This document shows positions 1 to 5,311 of a stretch of 6,902 nt of DNA, piece after piece. Both the position numbers and the translations under genes were made by a program. Source of the stretch: Nocardia sp. (GTDB lineage: Bacteria > Actinomycetota > Actinomycetes > Mycobacteriales > Mycobacteriaceae); assembly GCA_013361595.1 (NCBI GenBank), contig JABFXT010000051.1, positions 1 through 6,902 of the forward strand. The letters are read 5' to 3'. Position 1 is the first letter of the stretch. Each line of letters begins with the position of its first letter. The notes under the pieces are model-generated. The model was not told the origin of the DNA and did no database searches. It saw only the letters and a list, made by a program, of their open reading frames with translations.

Positions 1-91
1 CATCGGTGGCACCGGATTCCCGCAGCAGAAGTGCCCATTCGCGGGTGGCGATACCGGAATCTCGATCCGAACCGCGTGTGCTCATCCTCAT
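1..91 (-). CDS. 5' part of an unidentified gene, cut by the window edge
   Basis: On the minus strand an open frame starts at ATG 91 or, more likely, ATG 85 and runs to the edge with no stop. From ATG 85 the product begins MSTRGSDRDSGIATREWALL and continues LRESGATD. The hydrophilic start followed by an amphipathic, helix-like stretch looks like a real N-terminus. It lies 33 bp downstream of the stop of the leftward TetR gene and in the same reading frame, so the two probably share a transcript. A GAGG sits directly against ATG 85, which is too close to be a good ribosome site, so the exact start is uncertain. I do not recognise the family from about 28 residues. The alternative is that the frame is open by chance. 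Confidence 0.4.
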   Translation of the reverse strand, partial: MRMSTRGSDRDSGIATREWALLLRESGATD

Positions 92-124
92 CCGATCGTT
101 CGAATCCGGGTGAGCGCGCGGTTC

Positions 125-733
125 TCACTCGCGCAGGCGTCCGGGCGCCGCCGCCTCCGGGCGGTACCGGCTCATCAGATCCTCGACGAAGGTGCGCAGC
201 TCGGCGTGCCCCTGCCGCACTCCGACCGCGCCCTCGTTGCACAGGATCCGGGCCGCGCCGGTGAGCAGTATCGATACGACCACCGGCGGGAACTCGGTGA
301 TATCGACCCCACAGGAGCGCAGGACGAGGGTGACGGCGGCGGTCTCGATATCGCGTACCCGTTCGGCAAATGTCTTCAGCTCCGCCCCGACGGCCTTGCG
401 ATGGTTGGCCAGAGCCATGAATTCGGTGTTCAGCTGGGTGAACCGGGCATCGGTGTTGATCTCCCACAGGACCTGCAGCGGATCATCGGCGGTGAGGGCC
501 TGCCGCATCCGATCCAGCGCCTTCTCCCCGCCGGCGCGCAGCACCGCGACGAACAGGTCGTCCATCGTCGGGAAGTAGTAGTACACGAGGGCGGATTTGA
601 CTCCGGCCACGGCCGCGACCCGGCGGGAGGTCGCCGCGGCGTAGCCCTCTTCCCGGATGATCTGAGCGGTCGCCTCCATCAATCGCGACCGGGTCCCGGT
701 GTCGTCGGCCTTGGTGGCGCGTTTCGCCGGCAT
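125..733 (-). CDS. TetR family transcriptional regulator (regulator 1)
   Basis: A 202-residue TetR-type one-component repressor, normal length for the family. The N-terminal DNA-binding domain spans about residues 14-60: a first helix (RSRLMEATAQIIREEG), then a helix-turn-helix at about 32-51 (ATSRRVAAVAGVKSALVYYY), and the typical YYYFPTMDDLF end. The rest is a helical ligand/dimerisation domain with no family-specific motif that I recognise, so the ligand is unknown. ATG 733 is the first possible start because an in-frame TGA directly precedes it; no strong Shine-Dalgarno is visible. It is divergent from the P450 gene across about 219 bp containing palindromes, so autoregulation and control of the P450 are the natural inference. 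A partial ORF follows 33 bp downstream. Confidence 0.93.
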   Translation of the reverse strand: MPAKRATKADDTGTRSRLMEATAQIIREEGYAAATSRRVAAVAGVKSALVYYYFPTMDDLFVAVLRAGGEKALDRMRQALTADDPLQVLWEINTDARFTQLNTEFMALANHRKAVGAELKTFAERVRDIETAAVTLVLRSCGVDITEFPPVVVSILLTGAARILCNEGAVGVRQGHAELRTFVEDLMSRYRPEAAAPGRLRE

Positions 734-737
734 TCAG

Positions 738-758
738 CAGCACCGCCCGGAGGTGCTG
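738..758 (-). promoter_or_regulatory. Perfect inverted repeat in the leader of TetR regulator 1
   Basis: CAGCACC (738-744) and GGTGCTG (752-758) are exact inverted repeats around a 7-nt centre. In the mRNA of the leftward TetR gene this would be a 7-bp hairpin ending 4 nt before the ATG, covering the position where a Shine-Dalgarno should be. It could equally be a dyad operator. There is no direct evidence to choose between them. Confidence 0.4.
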
Positions 759-832
759 ATCGTGGACCTTTTCGCGAAGATCCCCGCACCTCTTGACCGA
801 CCGAAATGCCGCGTGGTAACCATGGTCCACCC

Positions 833-859
833 TAGCATTTTATCGATCGATCAAATTCT
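833..859. promoter_or_regulatory. Near-perfect 26-bp palindrome between TetR regulator 1 and the P450
   Basis: Bases 834-859 form a palindrome in which 11 of 13 base pairs are symmetric; the core ATCGATCGAT (842-851) is perfect and is flanked by ATTT/AAAT arms. Length and symmetry fit a TetR dimer operator. It overlaps possible back-to-back -10 elements: TAGCAT on the plus strand (833-838) and TAGGGT preceded by TGC on the minus strand (829-834). Neither has a convincing -35. The likely reading is an operator at which regulator 1 represses both itself and the P450. Confidence 0.5.
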
Positions 860-870
860 GGCGGCGTACC

Positions 871-882
871 GCGACCGGTCGC
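871..882. promoter_or_regulatory. Perfect 12-bp palindrome in the P450 leader
   Basis: GCGACCGGTCGC reads identically on both strands, and symmetry continues with one mismatch to 868-885. It lies 70 bp before the chosen P450 start and 25 bp centre-to-centre plus a few bases from the AT-rich palindrome to its left. It may be a second operator or a leader hairpin. GC-rich palindromes of this size also arise by chance in such genomes, so confidence is low. Confidence 0.3.
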
Positions 883-952
883 CGTGTTCGTAACCGGAAA
901 GGCTTCGCGGCAGCGGTGCGGCGGAGACCTGTATCGAAAGGCTGGCGAGCCG

Positions 953-2230
953 ATGACCGACCTTGCCGCACGGGACTTCTTCTCCGATGAAGCCATCGCC
1001 CAGGACCCCTATGAGTACCTGGACCACCTGCGCAGCCGGAACCCGGTTTTCCGGGAACCCCACTACGGCGTTGTCGTGGTAACCGGGTACCGAGAGGCCG
1101 ATCAGGCATTCCGCAATACCGCCGACTTCTCGGCCTGCGTCTCCATCGGTGGCCCGTTCCCGCCGTTGCCGTTCGAGCCCGCCGGCGACGACATCTCCGC
1201 GCAGATCGCCGAACACCGCCACCGGTTCCCGATCTTCGAGCACATGGTGACCATGGATCCCCCGGACCACACCCGCGCGAGATCCCTGCTCAACCGTCTG
1301 CTCACGCCGAAACGGCTGAAGGAGAACGAGGAGTACATGTGGCGGCAGGCCGATCGTCAGCTCGACGAATTCCTGGATGCGGGTCGCTGCGAGTTCCTCG
1401 CGGACTATGCGAAGCCGTTCGCCACCATGGTCATCACCGATCTGCTCGGCGTGCCCGAAGCCGACCGGGAGCGGTTTCGCCGAACCCTGGCCGGGGAGGG
1501 CTATCCCGGGAGCCGGGTGGGCGCCCTCGACCACGAGCCGGTCGGTCTCAATCCGCTGGAGTGGCTGGACGAGACCTTCGGTGCCTATATCGCCGACCGG
1601 CGCCGCGCCCCCCGCGGCGACGTTCTCGGCACCCTGGCCACGACTTCCTATCCCGACGGAACCCTGCCCGAGGTCATCGATGTGGTGCGGCCCGCCACCT
1701 TCCTGTTCGCGGCGGGCCAGGAAACCGTGACGAAGCTGCTCAGCTCGGCGGTGCGAATACTGGCCGAACGTCCCGGGCTCCAGCAGCGACTCCGCGCCGA
1801 CCGCAGCCTCGTCGGCAATTTCATGGAGGAATCCCTGCGCACCGAAAGCCCCACCAAGGTCGACTTCCGGCTGGCCCGCCGCAACACCACCCTCGGCGGC
1901 GTCGATATCCCGGCCGGCACTGTGGTCATGCTGTGTATCGGCGCCGCCAACCGGGACCCCCGTAAGTTCGAGGACCCCGACGAGTTCCGGCTCGACCGCC
2001 GTAATGCCCGCGAGCACATCGCCTTCGGCCGTGGTGTCCATACCTGCGCCGGCGCGCCACTGGCCCGGGTGGAGGGGCAGGTCACCCTCAACCGGATGCT
2101 GGACCGGATGAGCGATATCGCGATCGACGAGAGCGCGCACGGAACCGGCGGCGCACCCCGCTACGAGTACGAGCCGACTTTCCTGTTGCGCGGGTTGCGC
2201 GATCTGCACATCACCTTCGCGACCGGCTGA
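953..2230 (+). CDS. Cytochrome P450 monooxygenase
   Basis: A soluble class I bacterial P450 of 425 residues, usual length. The I-helix oxygen-activation motif is A254-G255-Q256-E257-T258, the K-helix ExxR is E293-S-L-R296, and the haem-binding loop FGRGVHTCAG spans 358-367 with Cys365 as the thiolate ligand. An MDPPDHTRARSLLNR segment (C-helix region) and the downstream APLAR are typical. There is no N-terminal membrane anchor, so it should be cytoplasmic and take electrons from a ferredoxin and reductase, neither of which is encoded here. I chose ATG 953 (MTDLAARDFF) because P450 similarity starts there and AAAGG lies 11 nt upstream; a GTG at 884 would add 23 unconvincing residues. It is divergent from TetR regulator 1. 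The substrate is unknown; actinobacterial relatives act on fatty acids, steroids and terpenes. Confidence 0.95.
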   Translation: MTDLAARDFFSDEAIAQDPYEYLDHLRSRNPVFREPHYGVVVVTGYREADQAFRNTADFSACVSIGGPFPPLPFEPAGDDISAQIAEHRHRFPIFEHMVTMDPPDHTRARSLLNRLLTPKRLKENEEYMWRQADRQLDEFLDAGRCEFLADYAKPFATMVITDLLGVPEADRERFRRTLAGEGYPGSRVGALDHEPVGLNPLEWLDETFGAYIADRRRAPRGDVLGTLATTSYPDGTLPEVIDVVRPATFLFAAGQETVTKLLSSAVRILAERPGLQQRLRADRSLVGNFMEESLRTESPTKVDFRLARRNTTLGGVDIPAGTVVMLCIGAANRDPRKFEDPDEFRLDRRNAREHIAFGRGVHTCAGAPLARVEGQVTLNRMLDRMSDIAIDESAHGTGGAPRYEYEPTFLLRGLRDLHITFATG

Positions 2231-2256
2231 CCTGTTCCGGTCGCCGGGTCCCGGCG

Positions 2257-2295
2257 GGGAAGCCGTCACTGTCGCCCGACCGTGGACGGCTTCCC
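2257..2295. terminator. Strong hairpin between convergent genes
   Basis: GGGAAGCCGTC (2257-2267) and GACGGCTTCCC (2285-2295) form a perfect 11-bp stem with a 17-nt loop. The loop itself contains GTCG and CGAC, which are complementary. It sits 26 bp after the P450 stop and 60 bp past the end of the leftward TetR gene, so it can serve as a bidirectional terminator. There is no U-tract on either strand, as is common in high-GC actinobacteria. Confidence 0.65.
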
Positions 2296-2355
2296 TGTCC
2301 ATCTGTACGACGAGTGCCCGCCGAGGTCGGGGCGCGGGCCGTACCCCGGTCGCGC

Positions 2356-3033
2356 CTACGGGAGTGCGCGCGGGGCGGGCTGTTCGAACCGGGATGCCGC
2401 CAGCGCGTCCAGGGTCTCGGCCGAAGGGGGCGTGGCCAGCAAGGCCACCAGCGTATCCAGGAGCTGGCCGATATGGACCGCGAACGGCGCGGCGGCGGCA
2501 CCCGCCCGGCGCATACGGTGCCGATCCGCGCAGACGTGCAGGCAGACCGACGACGCCTGATGGATGCGGATATCCCGTAAGGGCTGGGGCACATGGTCGA
2601 TGAGGGCTCCGACGCGCGCGTAGTAGGCGCGTTCGGAGTCGCGGTGGGTGGCGGGCAGTTTGTCCAGCGGGTGGACATCCCGGACGAGCTGTTCGAGGAA
2701 GGACAGGTAGTAGCAGTTCTCGTCCTCGGCCAGTTCCATCAACGGCAGCTGATGGGCCTCCACGACGCGGCGCAGATCAGCGCCGGGCAGGCGCGCCTCG
2801 AGCAGGCGCCGGCGACGCGTCAGATCTTCGACGCGATTGAGCAGGATCGCATCGATCAGGCCCTGCTTGGACCCGAAGTGGTACTGCACGGCCGATTTGT
2901 TGCCCATTCCGGCTTCGTCGCCGATTCGGCGCAACGGTACGCCGTCGAGGCCGTGCACCGCGTAGAGCCGTTCCGCGGTGAGCACGAGCTGCTGTTTGGC
3001 GGAGAGGCCAACGGGGGGTGCCGACTCGGTCAT
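2356..3033 (-). CDS. TetR family transcriptional regulator (regulator 2)
   Basis: A 225-residue TetR-type repressor. The DNA-binding domain is at about residues 12-60, with the helix-turn-helix at about 32-51 (VPLRRIGDEAGMGNKSAVQY) followed by HFGSKQGLIDAIL. The C-terminal two thirds are helical, with EDENCYYLSFLEQL and three cysteines in the protein but no recognised ligand motif. The start is ATG 3033, with an in-frame TGA only one codon upstream. The Shine-Dalgarno is weak (an AGGG about 15 nt away). It is divergent from the CMD-SDR operon across an AT-rich, palindrome-bearing spacer, so its likely targets are itself and that operon. Its 3' end faces the P450 gene. Confidence 0.92.
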   Translation of the reverse strand: MTESAPPVGLSAKQQLVLTAERLYAVHGLDGVPLRRIGDEAGMGNKSAVQYHFGSKQGLIDAILLNRVEDLTRRRRLLEARLPGADLRRVVEAHQLPLMELAEDENCYYLSFLEQLVRDVHPLDKLPATHRDSERAYYARVGALIDHVPQPLRDIRIHQASSVCLHVCADRHRMRRAGAAAAPFAVHIGQLLDTLVALLATPPSAETLDALAASRFEQPAPRALP

Positions 3034-3054
3034 GGATCAATCAAACCACCCTGG

Positions 3055-3103
3055 ACATTTTTAAGTCTTAAGCCTTAATCTTGTTTTTATCGCATTAAAA
3101 ATC
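3055..3103. promoter_or_regulatory. AT-rich divergent promoter/operator region with nested palindromes
   Basis: Only 12 of these 49 bases are G or C, against the very GC-rich surroundings. Three TTAAG/CTTAA half-sites form two overlapping 11-bp perfect palindromes, TTAAGTCTTAA (3061-3071) and TTAAGCCTTAA (3068-3078); together 3061-3078 is an 18-bp palindrome with one mismatched pair. An outer perfect repeat, ATTTTTAA (3057-3064) and TTAAAAAT (3095-3102), encloses them. A possible rightward promoter is TTAAGT (3061-3066) with TTTTAT (3085-3090), 18-bp spacer, weak at the -35. This fits an operator for TetR regulator 2 controlling the CMD-SDR operon and itself. Confidence 0.6.
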
Positions 3104-3121
3104 AGGAGATAGGTAGGCGCC

Positions 3122-3865
3122 ATGGGGAGCTATCGGTCCGTAATGACCGTCGACCCACCCGAAGCCGGTACGCCGTTCGAGCGTGCGGCGCGCGACTTCG
3201 TCATCGACCAGGTGTGGTCGCGACCCGGATTGGCGCGGCGCGAACGCCGCTGGGTGACACTGACCTGTGTCGGTGCGGCAGACGCGCAGCAGCCGATCGA
3301 GGATCAGATCTTCGCCGCCCTCAACAGCGACGACATCACCATCGACGAGATGCTCGAATTCGTTCTGCATTTCGCGGTGTACAACGGCTGGCCGAAGGCC
3401 TCGCACCTGGAGGGCGTGATCCGCCGCCAATGGGCCCGCGTGCGGAACGCGCGAGGGCTCGATGCGACCGTCCGGCCGCCGGACGACGCCGAACTGGGTT
3501 CGACCGACCGGTCCGAGCGCATCGCCGCGGGAACCCGGGAGTTCATCGACGTCAACCTGATCGACGCCCCGGCGCCGGACACGCCCTACATCCACGCGGG
3601 AATCCTGAACTTCGTCTTCGGCCACGTATGGCGGCGCCCCGGGCTGGGCCGCCGTGACCGCCGGTTCATCACCGTCGCCTCCGTCGCGGTCTGTGACGCG
3701 GCCCTACCGCTGGCCTCGCACGTCGGCTCGGCGCTCGGCTCCGGCGATATCACCAAAGCGGAGATGGACGAGGTCGTCCTGCAACTCGCGGCCTACTCCG
3801 GCTTCGCCAAAGGCGAGGCACTGCACGCCACCGCCGAGGCCGCCTGGGCCCGGTTGGGCCACTGA
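3122..3865 (+). CDS. Tandem-domain carboxymuconolactone decarboxylase (CMD) family protein
   Basis: A 247-residue protein made of two copies of the small helical CMD/AhpD-like fold. The halves align without gaps at an offset of 138 residues: VWSRPGLARRERRWVT (31-46) matches VWRRPGLGRRDRRFIT (169-184), and the SDDIT..EM.EFVL.FA.Y.G..KA helices repeat in the second half. The conserved family histidine is present in the C-terminal copy (His200 in LPLASHVGSAL) but is Gln62 in the N-terminal copy, so only one half may be catalytic. There is no CxxC, which argues against an AhpD-type peroxidase. ATG 3122 is preceded by an in-frame TAG at 3110; AGGAG lies 13 nt and AGGTAGG 4 nt upstream. It is first in an operon with the SDR, 15 bp apart. 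The reaction is unknown; relatives act on lactones or hydroperoxides. Confidence 0.85.
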   Translation: MGSYRSVMTVDPPEAGTPFERAARDFVIDQVWSRPGLARRERRWVTLTCVGAADAQQPIEDQIFAALNSDDITIDEMLEFVLHFAVYNGWPKASHLEGVIRRQWARVRNARGLDATVRPPDDAELGSTDRSERIAAGTREFIDVNLIDAPAPDTPYIHAGILNFVFGHVWRRPGLGRRDRRFITVASVAVCDAALPLASHVGSALGSGDITKAEMDEVVLQLAAYSGFAKGEALHATAEAAWARLGH

Positions 3866-3866
3866 G

Positions 3867-3872
3867 AGAGGA
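3867..3872 (+). promoter_or_regulatory. Ribosome binding site of the SDR gene
   Basis: AGAGGA lies 8 nt before ATG 3881, directly after the CMD stop codon (3863-3865). The short junction supports co-translation of the two genes from one mRNA. Confidence 0.75.
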
Positions 3873-3880
3873 CGACAACC

Positions 3881-4711
3881 ATGCCAGGACTGGACGGACG
3901 CGTCGCGTTCATCACCGGCGCCGGCCGCGGTCAGGGCCGTGCCCACGCGATACGGCTGGCCCGCGAAGGCGCCGACATCATCGGCATCGATATCTGCGAG
4001 AACATCGCGTCGATGACCTATCCCAACGCCGACGAAGCCGACCTCGCCGAAACCGCGAGACTGGTGCGCGCACAGGGCCGCGCCATGATCGCCCGCAAGG
4101 CCGATGTCCGCGACTACCACGCCCTGTGCGCGGCGTTCCAGGACGCATACGGGCACTTCGGCCGCCTCGACATCATCGTCGCCAATGCCGGAATCATCCG
4201 GATGGGTCCCGAATCCGCCGACTTCCTCGCCGACTGGAACGATGTCATCGAAACAAACCTCACCGGTGTCTATCACACCGTCCGTGCCGCACTACCGGCC
4301 ATGCGCGAAGGCGGCCGCGGCGGCTCCGTCGTCATCACCAGTTCCACCGCCGGCCTCAAGGCCTCGCCCTCGCTCAATGCCAGCGGAAACGCCTACGCCG
4401 CCGCCAAACGCGGTGTGGTCGCGCTGATGCAGGGCCTCGCGGGATATCTGGCACCCGAGTGGATTCGGGTGAACACCATCCACCCCACCGGGGTCGCCAG
4501 CGGTATGACCCACAACGACGCCATGCGCGAACTCATGGAACAGGCGGCGGCCGGTGGGCAGAACTCGATCTCCGGTATGCAGAACGCCCTCCCGCTGCAG
4601 ATGCTGGAAGCCGAGGACATCGCGAACGCGGTCGCCTATCTCGTCTCCGACGAGGCGAAATTCGTCACCGGCGTCCAGTGGCCGCTCGACGCCGGTTTCA
4701 TGATCCGCTGA
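3881..4711 (+). CDS. Mycofactocin-coupled-type short-chain dehydrogenase/reductase
   Basis: A 276-residue SDR. The Rossmann glycine motif is T12-G-A-G-R-G-Q-G19, with Asp37 at the end of strand 2 (GIDIC), indicating NAD rather than NADP. N102-A-G104, Asn126, the TSS serines (154-155) and Y172-AAA-K176 complete the catalytic set. GRVAFITGAGRGQGRAHA, the ADIIGIDIC strand, SSTAGLK, a HPTGV segment and the ending VTGVQWPLDAGFMIR are what I know from the mycofactocin-coupled SDR family. Members of that family hold nicotinamide tightly and pass electrons to the peptide cofactor mycofactocin, oxidising alcohols such as carveol-like terpenoids. The serine-to-tyrosine spacing is about 17 residues rather than the usual 13. 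It follows the CMD gene by 15 bp. No mycofactocin biosynthesis gene is in the window, so the pairing is a family-based inference. Confidence 0.9.
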   Translation: MPGLDGRVAFITGAGRGQGRAHAIRLAREGADIIGIDICENIASMTYPNADEADLAETARLVRAQGRAMIARKADVRDYHALCAAFQDAYGHFGRLDIIVANAGIIRMGPESADFLADWNDVIETNLTGVYHTVRAALPAMREGGRGGSVVITSSTAGLKASPSLNASGNAYAAAKRGVVALMQGLAGYLAPEWIRVNTIHPTGVASGMTHNDAMRELMEQAAAGGQNSISGMQNALPLQMLEAEDIANAVAYLVSDEAKFVTGVQWPLDAGFMIR

Positions 4712-4718
4712 CGGTACG

Positions 4719-4744
4719 CCGGCCGGCCCGCGGAGACCGGCCGG
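4719..4744. terminator. GC-rich hairpin after the SDR gene
   Basis: Two copies of the self-complementary octamer CCGGCCGG (4719-4726 and 4737-4744) can pair as an 8-bp stem with a 10-nt loop, starting 7 bp after the SDR stop. This is a plausible terminator for the CMD-SDR operon; there is no U-tract. Confidence 0.45.
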
Positions 4745-4764
4745 ATCCCGCGTATGCCCACATC

Positions 4765-4779
4765 GCGACCCGAGGTCGC
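4765..4779. terminator. Compact hairpin abutting the Dabb gene stop
   Basis: GCGACC (4765-4770) and GGTCGC (4774-4779) form a perfect 6-bp stem with a 3-nt loop. It touches the TAG stop (4780-4782) of the leftward Dabb gene. It may terminate that gene and, with the hairpin at 4719-4744, insulate the convergent SDR gene. Confidence 0.45.
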
Positions 4780-5193
4780 CTACGAAGGGTGATCGGTGAC
4801 GATGGTGCCGTCGACGACCTCGGCCAGCATCCGGCCCCAGTCGGGGTAGGTGCGCACCTTCCGCAGGTGCAGCTCTTCGATCTTCGCGGTCAGTTCGGGA
4901 TCCGGATCGTCGGAGAGGCGAACCGCGGACAGTCGCGCGAAATGCGGCAGGATATGCGGATCGCCGGCCAGGTGTACCGGGTCGTGCAGATAGCGTTCGA
5001 GCGCGGCCAGGTCGGCGACGGCGGCGGTGTAGGCGTGGGTGAATCCGTCGCGCGGATCGCCGATATCGCGGCCGACGACGCCGAACTCGACCGAATCCAC
5101 GCTCGCCGTCCGGCGCATCCGCTCCAGCGCGTCGGCCTGTATGTCCGGCGGGACATCGGCTTTGAAGCTGAACCGCAAGATGTTGACTATCAT
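4780..5193 (-). CDS. Dabb-like alpha/beta-barrel (dimeric ferredoxin-like) protein
   Basis: 137 residues. The N-terminus MIVNILRFSFKADV, the ALERMRRTASVDSVEFGVVGRDIGD segment, FTHAYTAAVADLAALERYLHDPVHL and the final HFARLSAVRLSDD strand have the order of the stress-responsive A/B-barrel (Dabb) fold: strand, helix, strand with Gly, strand, helix Y.xxPxH. Such proteins are dimers of about 100 residues, and some are cyclases or small-molecule binders. This one has an additional C-terminal tail of about 35 residues (LTAKIEELHLRKVRTYPDWG onward). I prefer ATG 5193 to the in-frame ATG 5208 because AGAGG lies 7 nt upstream of it. It is divergent from TetR regulator 3 and its promoter is overlapped by an operator-like site. 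Function here is unknown. Confidence 0.75.
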   Translation of the reverse strand: MIVNILRFSFKADVPPDIQADALERMRRTASVDSVEFGVVGRDIGDPRDGFTHAYTAAVADLAALERYLHDPVHLAGDPHILPHFARLSAVRLSDDPDPELTAKIEELHLRKVRTYPDWGRMLAEVVDGTIVTDHPS

Positions 5194-5208
5194 CCGGAGA
5201 CCTCTCAT

Positions 5209-5226
5209 TTGAACCAGTGAGTTCAG
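5209..5226. promoter_or_regulatory. Operator-like site I (degenerate copy)
   Basis: The sequence TTGAACC, 4-nt spacer, AGTTCAG matches the perfect site II pattern TTGAACC-N4-GGTTCAA except for two bases in the right arm. It covers the -10 element and predicted start of the leftward Dabb promoter, so binding should block transcription. It is probably bound by TetR regulator 3. Confidence 0.65.
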
Positions 5227-5252
5227 ATTAGCTACCCAGTAGGTTTTGTCAA
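5225..5252 (-). promoter_or_regulatory. Promoter of the Dabb gene
   Basis: On the minus strand there is a consensus -35 TTGACA (5247-5252), a 16-bp spacer and a -10 TAATCT (5225-5230) matching the actinobacterial TANNNT pattern. Transcription would begin near 5218, giving a leader of about 24 nt that includes the AGAGG ribosome site. This is the best sigma-70-like promoter in the window. Confidence 0.65.
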
Positions 5253-5253
5253 T

Positions 5254-5282
5254 GGTTCGAATTTTTGAACCGGGAGGTTCAA
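5254..5282. promoter_or_regulatory. Operator-like site II with an extra half-site
   Basis: TTGAACC (5265-5271) and GGTTCAA (5276-5282) are a perfect 7-bp inverted repeat around GGGA. A further GGTTC (5254-5258) makes an overlapping inverted repeat with the same GAACC half (5254-5271), its centre 11 bp from that of site II, about one helical turn. Site II reaches the presumed -35 region of TetR regulator 3. Size and symmetry suit a TetR dimer and suggest autorepression. Confidence 0.7.
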
Positions 5283-5305
5283 TTCCGGGCCGCGGGGACT
5301 AGTAT
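5278..5305 (+). promoter_or_regulatory. Promoter of TetR regulator 3
   Basis: A TANNNT-type -10, TAGTAT (5300-5305), has a weak -35 TTCAAT (5278-5283) 16 bp upstream, inside operator site II. The -10 ends 6 nt before GTG 5312, so transcription would start at or next to the start codon. Confidence 0.5.
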
Positions 5306-5311
5306 GGACTT

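Noticed and set aside
110..796. Plus-strand open frame (228 codons) opposite TetR regulator 1
   Set aside because: The minus strand encodes a clear TetR protein; the plus-strand product has no recognisable domain.
884..952. GTG 884 as an upstream start of the P450
   Set aside because: The 23 added residues do not look like a P450 N-terminus and overlap the palindrome region; ATG 953 has a usable ribosome site and the expected MTDLAARDFF start.
851..2302. Long minus-strand open frame (483 codons) opposite the P450
   Set aside because: It is the antisense shadow of a well-supported P450; its translation is Gly/Val/Glu-rich without any family motif, and it arises from the high-GC codon bias.
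3095..3625. Minus-strand open frame (176 codons) opposite the CMD gene
   Set aside because: No family resemblance; the plus-strand CMD repeat structure explains this region.
4126..5220. Plus-strand open frame (364 codons) spanning the SDR and the Dabb gene
   Set aside because: It is out of frame with the SDR and antisense to Dabb; Arg/Pro/His-rich composition typical of shadow frames.
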